This document shows, piece by piece, positions 42,431-47,421 of a stretch of 47,421 nucleotides of DNA. The notes beneath the pieces are model-generated. The model saw nothing but the letters and a program-made list of their open reading frames with translations, was not told the origin of the DNA and did not search any database. Position numbers and translations under genes: made by a program. How positions within the stretch are numbered: the stretch's first letter is position 1; every line of letters starts with the position of its first letter. This DNA comes from JAQTNA01 sp043743785 (GTDB taxonomy: Bacteria; Pseudomonadota; Gammaproteobacteria; Burkholderiales; Rhodocyclaceae): contig JAYTVW010000120.1 in NCBI GenBank assembly GCA_043743785.1, forward strand, positions 1 to 47,421. Reading direction: 5' to 3'.

Positions 42431-43972
42431 CTAGGTTCGGGTCGTAAAAAAGAGCATCAGCATGGCGGCACCATAGGCCACCACCAATGCGCCCACGGCG
42501 CCAAAGAACACGATCAACATTCGCCGTTCGGCCATGAGCTGCTCGTCACTCTTCAGCAAGGACACGGTGCCGAGCACCGGCAAGCCCGAGAAGCTCCTCA
42601 AGCTGTGGGCATCCATGAAGGTGGGCCGCAACTGGCTGGCGCCGAAACTGACCGCCACACCGGCGGCAAGCCCCGCCACCAGCACCAGGGGCAGCAGCAG
42701 CAAGCGATTAGGCGCCACTGGCTTGGGCGAAACCCGGGGCGGATCGATGAGCCGGAAATCCGCCATGGCCGAGGAAGCTTCCATTTGTTCCGACATGCTG
42801 GCGGACTCGCGCCGGGACACCAGCATCTGATAATTCTGCCGATTGACGTCGTAATCCCGGTTGAGTTGGGTGAACTCCGCCTCGACTTCAGGCTGCAAAT
42901 TCGCCATAGACTTCATCTGGGTGACGCGGGATTCGTATTCCGCCACCCGTGCCCGCAGTGAAGCTACGTTCGCCTCCGCTTCGGAAAGGGACACCTTGAG
43001 CTGCTGATAAACAGGGTTAGTACTCGCCACCATGCTTGAGCCAGACGTCTTCTTGCGTTCCAGAATCATTTGCTGCTTCTGCGCCTCCAGTAGCTCTATG
43101 ACCTTGCGCGCGCCAACAACATCCGGGTGCTTCTCCGTATACTTTTGCAAGAGACCATCAATATTACGTTTCAATACGTCAATACGCCCATCCATCTCCG
43201 GGACCGCAATCTGGCTGGTGTTGGGTTGTCCATCCGATTTCATCACCGGCTCTTCACCCGTCAATTCCAGCTTCAGCACATCCCGGGAGTTTTCTGCCTC
43301 CTTGAGTTCAAGCTTCGCCTGCTGCAGCCTGTTCGCGGCGTCCGCCACCCCGGTGAAGTAGTCCTTGTTCTTGTCCACCTGCCCCATGTGCTTGAGCTTG
43401 AATTCCTTGAGCCGGCCCTCGGCTTCCTCCAGCTTCTTTTCGTAGTTGCCGATCTGTTCTTCGATGAACTTGCGGGCGGTATCCGAATCCTTGCGCTTGT
43501 CGCCGATACCCGACTCCACGAAGATGGTCACGAGGGACTGCACCACCTTCTTCGCCTGCTCCGGCGAAGTATCCCGGTAGGCCACGGAAAACAGGTTCGC
43601 TCCGGTGGACTCGATCTTCAGCACCCCAATCAGGGTGTCGATGAGCGTTTCCTTTTCCTCCTTGGACTTCAGCTTGAGATCCATATCGGCCATGCGGATG
43701 AGCTTTTCCACATTGGGTCGACTGATGAGCGTCCGGGTGAGCATGGCAATCTGCTGATCCGTGTTGGGCTGCACGGCCAGGCCGGCCATCAGGGGTTTCA
43801 GTACCGACTGGGTGTCCACGTAGATGCGCGCCGCCGCCTCATATTTATCTGGCATGCGCAGCACGCCGATGACACCGGCGATACCCACCACCCAGGCAGC
43901 GACAAGGCCGAACCAGCGCTTCTGCCAGATGCCGAGAAGAGCGGAAAGTACCTGGCGGATTACATCATCCAT
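42431..43972 (-). CDS. Chain-length determinant protein (Wzz-like), XrtA-associated
   Basis: 513 residues. Membrane segments near the N-terminus (about 18-38) and C-terminus (about 485-507) enclose a long periplasmic coiled coil (roughly 170-390); PKPVAPNRLLLLPLVLVAG precedes an extra segment. Matches the PEP-CTERM chain-length family TIGR03007. It sets polymer length and activates the tyrosine kinase, encoded nine bases downstream. Second gene of the operon. Confidence 0.93.
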   Translation of the reverse strand: MDDVIRQVLSALLGIWQKRWFGLVAAWVVGIAGVIGVLRMPDKYEAAARIYVDTQSVLKPLMAGLAVQPNTDQQIAMLTRTLISRPNVEKLIRMADMDLKLKSKEEKETLIDTLIGVLKIESTGANLFSVAYRDTSPEQAKKVVQSLVTIFVESGIGDKRKDSDTARKFIEEQIGNYEKKLEEAEGRLKEFKLKHMGQVDKNKDYFTGVADAANRLQQAKLELKEAENSRDVLKLELTGEEPVMKSDGQPNTSQIAVPEMDGRIDVLKRNIDGLLQKYTEKHPDVVGARKVIELLEAQKQQMILERKKTSGSSMVASTNPVYQQLKVSLSEAEANVASLRARVAEYESRVTQMKSMANLQPEVEAEFTQLNRDYDVNRQNYQMLVSRRESASMSEQMEASSAMADFRLIDPPRVSPKPVAPNRLLLLPLVLVAGLAAGVAVSFGASQLRPTFMDAHSLRSFSGLPVLGTVSLLKSDEQLMAERRMLIVFFGAVGALVVAYGAAMLMLFFTTRT

Positions 43973-44035
43973 GGGAAATCCAATATAGGGCGGTGAGCAG
44001 TGGGGGGTGAGCAGTTAGCGGCCAACAAATCACGC

Positions 44036-44656
44036 TCAAAACCAGCTCTGGGGAATGATGAGCACATCGCCCGGCTTCATTTCCACATTGGCGGAAATAT
44101 CGCCGCGCTTGAGCAAGTCCTTCACCCTGACGGAGTACTGCTTGTTCCCTTCCGCAGCACGAACAATGAGGGCCCGGTTGCCGTCGGCAAAATCCGTCAG
44201 GCCGCCGACCACGATCATGACGTCCAGCAGGGTCATCTTCTGCTTGTATGGCAGGGTCAGGGGGTGGGCAGCCTCGCCAATGACTCGGATCTGCTCGCTG
44301 TAGGGGCCGATGAATCCAGTCACGATGACCGTCACCACCGGATCCCGGATGAACTTGGACAGGGCCTTCTCGATATCCCGGGCGAGGGAACTGGGATCCT
44401 TGCCCATGGCCGGCAGGTCTTCCACCAGGGGCGTGGTAATCTTGCCATCCGGGCGCACCGGCACGCTCATGGAAAGCTCCGGATTGCGCCACACGGTGAT
44501 ATTGACGTTGTCACCCGGGCCGATGATGTAGTTGTAATCCGGCGTAGCCGCCCCGACCGGCGCCGGTGGGCGGGTAGCGCAAGCGCTGGCCAGGAAAACG
44601 ACCGTCAGCAGCAGGCATACCTGCCCCAGCCAGCCTTTGCAAACAAACCTGCTCAT
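44036..44656 (-). CDS. Polysaccharide export lipoprotein (Wza-like), XrtA-associated
   Basis: 206 residues with a lipoprotein signal (VVFLASAC, lipid-modified Cys at about residue 26). YIIGPGDNVNITVWRNPELS begins the polysaccharide-export domain, and a SLBB-like region (RVIGEAAHPLTLPYKQKMTLLDVM) follows. Matches TIGR03027. It forms the outer-membrane/periplasmic export ring. GGGGA lies six bases before the ATG. It is the first gene of the operon; a possible promoter lies in the 262-base gap upstream. Confidence 0.93.
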   Translation of the reverse strand: MSRFVCKGWLGQVCLLLTVVFLASACATRPPAPVGAATPDYNYIIGPGDNVNITVWRNPELSMSVPVRPDGKITTPLVEDLPAMGKDPSSLARDIEKALSKFIRDPVVTVIVTGFIGPYSEQIRVIGEAAHPLTLPYKQKMTLLDVMIVVGGLTDFADGNRALIVRAAEGNKQYSVRVKDLLKRGDISANVEMKPGDVLIIPQSWF

Positions 44657-44918
44657 ACCGATCCCCTATTTGCAGTACGGAAGAAGCGCCCCCCGTCAGG
44701 CCGGGCGTCCCATACGAAAGATTCTGAAGGCGTACCTGAAGTTCGGGCTATCCGTCCGGCACCAAGCGTAGCCAGCCGACTCCAATGCGCCATCGGGCAG
44801 CATTCTAACTGATGAATCAACAAGTCACGGCGGGGCAATTGTGACGATGGCTGGAGTTCAGACCCCGGCAGCCAGACGGCAGGCGAACGCGGAAAACACT
44901 CCCGGTCGCACCCGCCGC

Positions 44919-45494
44919 TCAGCTTTCGTCCAGCAAAACCGCACCGTCCGGCCCCCAGCGCACCCGGGTAATACCCGGTTCCAGGGCTTCCAGGCGCTTC
45001 AATTCCAGTTCCTGCGGCGTCAGGCGGCCGGTCTGCACCCGCATGAGGTCCGCCAGGCGCTGATTCTCCAGGGCCAGTTCCCGGTAAGCCAGGGCCTGGG
45101 CAATAGCGGAAACCAGTTCGTAATCCAGCCAGGGCTTGCTTATGAAGCGAAATACATGGGCCTCGTTGATGGCCGCCATGAGCGCGTCCAGGTCCGCGTA
45201 GCCGGAGAGAATGAGCCGGGCCGCATCTGGTTGTGCCTCCCGCGCTGCCCGCAAAAAACGCACCCCATCCATCTCCGGCATACGGTAATCCACCAGAAAC
45301 AAGTCGAAAGCGTGGTGCCGCGCCCGGGCCAGGGCCTGAATCGGATTGGTGAAGCATTCCAGTTCGAGCCGGAAACGCATGCCGTTGCAGGCACAGGGCG
45401 CCACCGTCAGCAAACGCCGCAGGGACGACAGGATATTGGGTTCATCATCCAGCAGCAAGAGCCGCTGGACCTTGCCGTCCGCAGAGGGTTTCAT
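44919..45494 (-). CDS. Response regulator receiver protein
   Basis: 191 residues, start ATG 45494, overlapping the HD-GYP gene stop (ATGA). Receiver domain with acidic pair Asp16/17, phosphorylation site Asp69 (LVDYRMPEMDG), and Lys in FISKPW. The C-terminal ~55 residues form a helix (AQALAYRELALENQRLADLMR) and a short tail, with no DNA-binding domain. It shares the block DEPNILSSLRRL with the upstream regulator. It probably acts through protein contact, with input from a kinase outside the window. Confidence 0.9.
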   Translation of the reverse strand: MKPSADGKVQRLLLLDDEPNILSSLRRLLTVAPCACNGMRFRLELECFTNPIQALARARHHAFDLFLVDYRMPEMDGVRFLRAAREAQPDAARLILSGYADLDALMAAINEAHVFRFISKPWLDYELVSAIAQALAYRELALENQRLADLMRVQTGRLTPQELELKRLEALEPGITRVRWGPDGAVLLDES

Positions 45495-46882
45495 GATTTT
45501 TTCGGCAGGGACTCCGCCGCCACACAAGCCACCAGAGGACGCCCTTCGGAGCCGAGTTCCAGTTTCCGCAGTTGTTCGATGACCACTGGCGTCAGCATGA
45601 AACCCTTCGCCAGCAGCAGGTATTTATCGTTGTTGAAGAGATCCTGAGCCAGCAGCATACCCGGCTGGAGATGATGCATGCGCAACAACACATCCTTGGG
45701 TTTCTCCTTCTCCAGGGCCGCCTTCAGGATGCCGTCAAAGGCATCCAGCACCTCCGGGTCATAGCGTTTGCCCCGGTTGTCCACCATGAAGCTGCGGGTT
45801 TCCGCCAGCGTCAGGCGGCGATTCACCAGGGTGCCAAGTTGCAGGGAATCGAACTCGTTGGCCACCGCCAAGATGCGCGCTCCCAGGGGAATGGCGGTGC
45901 CCTTCAACTGATCCGGGTAGCCCGTGCCATCAAAGGATTCGTGATGGTGGCGGATGATGAGCGCCGGCCCCCTCAACTGCTCGATTTCCATGAGGGCCAG
46001 CGCCCCCTGGGTCGGATGCTTGATGACCATGGCCCGCTCATCCTGGCTGAGGACCGTGAATGGTTTCTCCAGGACCCGGTCGGGCATGGCGATCTTGCCG
46101 ATATCGTGGAGCAGCGCCGCCATGACAATCTCATGAATCTGATTCTCCTCCAGTCCCATGCGGCTGGCGATGCTGCGGGCCTGCTCCGCCACCCGGCGGG
46201 AATGGCCGACAAGGAGTCCGCCGCGCATTTCCACCAGCCCGGAGAGCACGCGAACCGTGGTGAGCAGAGTCTTCTTCAGTTGCTGGTTGGCCATTTCCAG
46301 GAAGGACATGGTCTGGCGCACTTCCGCCGTGCGCTCGTCCACCTTGGCTTCCAGGCCACTGTTGAGTTCCTTCAGTTCGTCGTTCTGCCGCCGGGTCAGC
46401 GCCAGCAGACGCAGGTTTTCCGACTCCAGGCGCCGCCGCTCCAGGGCCTCCCGGACGATGAGGGTTATGTCGTTGTCGTCCCAGGGCTTGGCGATATAGC
46501 GATAGATCTCGCCCCGATTAATGGCATTGATGGTGGAGCCAATATCCGAGTAGCCCGTCAGGAGCAGGCGGATCACCGCCGGCCAGCGGCCGCGCACCTG
46601 CTCGAGGAAACGGGCACCATCCATCTCCGGCATGCGCATATCGGAGATGACCATGTCGATGCTCTCCCGCTCCAGGACCAAAAGCCCCGCCGCCCCGCCC
46701 TCGGCGACAAAAATCCGGTAGCCCTGGGGACGAAACAGGCGGCGCAGGGACGACAGAATGTTCGGCTCGTCATCGACGAACAAAATGGCCCCAGGCGGCG
46801 GAGCCTCGCCGATGGCTTGGGACGTATCTTCTAGAGCATTCATGAAAGGATCAGCCGTAATGACTTCCCCCGTGAACGGCAT
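45491..46882 (-). CDS. HD-GYP response regulator (c-di-GMP phosphodiesterase)
   Basis: 463 residues. The receiver domain (about 32-150) has its phospho-acceptor Asp81 in ISDMRMPEMDG. A coiled coil (about 150-205) leads to an HD-GYP domain with LLHDIGK (His259, Asp260) and HHHESFDGTGYP (312-323), all catalytic residues present. It should hydrolyse cyclic di-GMP when phosphorylated. ATG 46882 is used; ATG 46843 (MNALED) is an alternative. It lies just upstream of the export operon on the same strand, so it probably links c-di-GMP levels to exopolysaccharide output (inference). Confidence 0.92.
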   Translation of the reverse strand: MPFTGEVITADPFMNALEDTSQAIGEAPPPGAILFVDDEPNILSSLRRLFRPQGYRIFVAEGGAAGLLVLERESIDMVISDMRMPEMDGARFLEQVRGRWPAVIRLLLTGYSDIGSTINAINRGEIYRYIAKPWDDNDITLIVREALERRRLESENLRLLALTRRQNDELKELNSGLEAKVDERTAEVRQTMSFLEMANQQLKKTLLTTVRVLSGLVEMRGGLLVGHSRRVAEQARSIASRMGLEENQIHEIVMAALLHDIGKIAMPDRVLEKPFTVLSQDERAMVIKHPTQGALALMEIEQLRGPALIIRHHHESFDGTGYPDQLKGTAIPLGARILAVANEFDSLQLGTLVNRRLTLAETRSFMVDNRGKRYDPEVLDAFDGILKAALEKEKPKDVLLRMHHLQPGMLLAQDLFNNDKYLLLAKGFMLTPVVIEQLRKLELGSEGRPLVACVAAESLPKKS

Positions 46883-46950
46883 TCCCCACGAAAAATGAAG
46901 GGTGGGCGGCCAGCGGCTTGACAGTAGCAGATGCCGGCGTCAGCATCCCG

Positions 46951-46965
46951 CCTCCTGACAGGAGG
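46951..46965 (+). promoter_or_regulatory. Small hairpin covering the SUMT ribosome binding site
   Basis: CCTCC (46951-46955) can pair with GGAGG (46961-46965) across TGACA. The second arm is the Shine-Dalgarno AGGAGG of the methyltransferase gene, nine bases before its ATG. The 5-bp G+C-rich stem could lower translation until opened. It is short, so this may be chance. Confidence 0.35.
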
Positions 46966-46974
46966 AATCCAGCA

Positions 46975-47421
46975 ATGCCCGGCCAACCCAACAAAACCCT
47001 TCCCGGCCTTCTCGGCAAGGTCAGCCTGGTGGGCGGCGGCCCGGGCGACCCGGAACTCCTTACCCTCAAGGCTGCCCGCCTGATCCAGGCCGCGGACACC
47101 ATCGTCTATGACAACCTGGTCAGCCCGGAAATCCTCGCCATGGCCCGGCCCGGTACCGAGTTGCATTACGTCGGCAAAAAAGCGGCCCTGCACATCCTGC
47201 CCCAAAAGGCCATCAACGCCCTGCTGGTGAAACTGGCACAGGAGGGGAAAAATGTGGTGCGTCTGAAGGGCGGCGATCCCTATATCTTCGGCCGCGGTGG
47301 CGAGGAAGTGGAAGCGCTGGTGGCCCACGGCGTGCCCTTCGAGGTGGTACCCGGCATCACCGCCGCCGCCGGCATGGCCGCCTACGCCGGCATTCCCCTC
47401 ACCCATCGGGATTTCTGCCAG
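46975..47421 (+). CDS. cobA: Uroporphyrinogen-III C-methyltransferase, 5' part, cut by window edge
   Basis: 149 codons from ATG 46975 to the right edge, without stop. GKVSLVGGGPGDPELLTLKA, YDNLVSPEI, YVGKK, VRLKGGDPYIFGRGGEE and PGITAAAGMAAYAGIPLTHRD are the SUMT signature motifs for S-adenosylmethionine and tetrapyrrole binding. It makes precorrin-2 for sirohaem or cobalamin. It starts directly with the SUMT domain, so it is cobA-like rather than a CysG fusion with an N-terminal dehydrogenase. Divergent from the HD-GYP regulator and unrelated to the EPS locus. Confidence 0.92.
   Translation, partial: MPGQPNKTLPGLLGKVSLVGGGPGDPELLTLKAARLIQAADTIVYDNLVSPEILAMARPGTELHYVGKKAALHILPQKAINALLVKLAQEGKNVVRLKGGDPYIFGRGGEEVEALVAHGVPFEVVPGITAAAGMAAYAGIPLTHRDFCQ

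Noticed and set aside
41594..42961. 455-codon plus-strand open frame
   Set aside because: Antisense to the tyrosine kinase and chain-length genes; His/Gly/Arg-rich with no domain.
43992..44015. Direct repeat GGTGAGCAGT, two copies
   Set aside because: Ten-base near-tandem repeat in a short gap, with no structure or context to suggest a function.
44741..44775. Sigma-54-like TGGC...GC upstream of the export operon
   Set aside because: The GG-to-GC spacing is one base too long for a sigma-54 promoter, so I do not call it although RpoN control of such loci is plausible.

Overview
This window reads as part of a G+C-rich betaproteobacterial chromosome. The gene families and their order resemble the exosortase A (XrtA/EpsH) exopolysaccharide loci known from Rhodocyclales and relatives such as Dechloromonas, Azoarcus and Zoogloea. 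That placement is inference from gene content; no rRNA or species marker is present. Almost the whole window serves surface polysaccharide synthesis and export plus the XrtA membrane peptidase that sorts PEP-CTERM proteins.

Layout. (1) 1-5611, minus strand: the start of an asparagine-synthetase-like gene that runs off the left edge, a hepT/mntA toxin-antitoxin pair, a PLP-dependent decarboxylase and an acyl-CoA ligase. (2) 5943-11944, plus strand, divergent: a fused E1 alpha/beta ketoacid dehydrogenase, a lipoyl E2-like protein, an acyl carrier protein, two alpha/beta-hydrolases and a GNAT-like protein. Blocks 1 and 2 look like one uncharacterised acyl/amino-group pathway tied to the exosortase A system. 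(3) 12145-19671, plus strand: an A+T-richer cassette with a Wzx-type flippase, three glycosyltransferases, a UDP-GlcNAc 2-epimerase and a membrane acyltransferase. It looks like an exchangeable glycan cassette. (4) 19672-21976: a gene-poor stretch with a second acyl carrier protein, a secreted TPR protein and four copies of a TA-bounded palindromic repeat of about 58-95 bp. One copy forms the 3' end of the neighbouring deacetylase gene. (5) 21948-32689, minus strand: a tightly overlapping operon of glycosyltransferase (stp1), xrtA, glycosyltransferase (stp2), amidotransferase, two more glycosyltransferases, O-antigen-ligase-like protein and polysaccharide deacetylase. (6) 32913-35620, minus strand: an MBOAT acyltransferase and an SGNH-like partner. 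(7) 35787-44656, minus strand: the export/regulation operon of outer-membrane export lipoprotein, chain-length protein, tyrosine autokinase, beta-barrel protein, AAA ATPase, UDP-GlcNAc 2-epimerase, NodB deacetylase and FemAB-like protein, closed by an intrinsic terminator. (8) 44919-46882, minus strand: two response regulators, one with an HD-GYP c-di-GMP phosphodiesterase domain. (9) 46975 to the right edge, plus strand: the start of a uroporphyrinogen-III C-methyltransferase.

How the parts fit (partly inference). Block 7 supplies a Wzx/Wzy-like export path (Wza-like lipoprotein, Wzz-like protein, BY-kinase, barrel). Blocks 3 and 5 supply glycosyltransferases, flippase and ligase. Blocks 2, 5 and 6 supply decorations. 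XrtA would process PEP-CTERM proteins encoded elsewhere, since none is seen here. The HD-GYP regulator suggests control by c-di-GMP.
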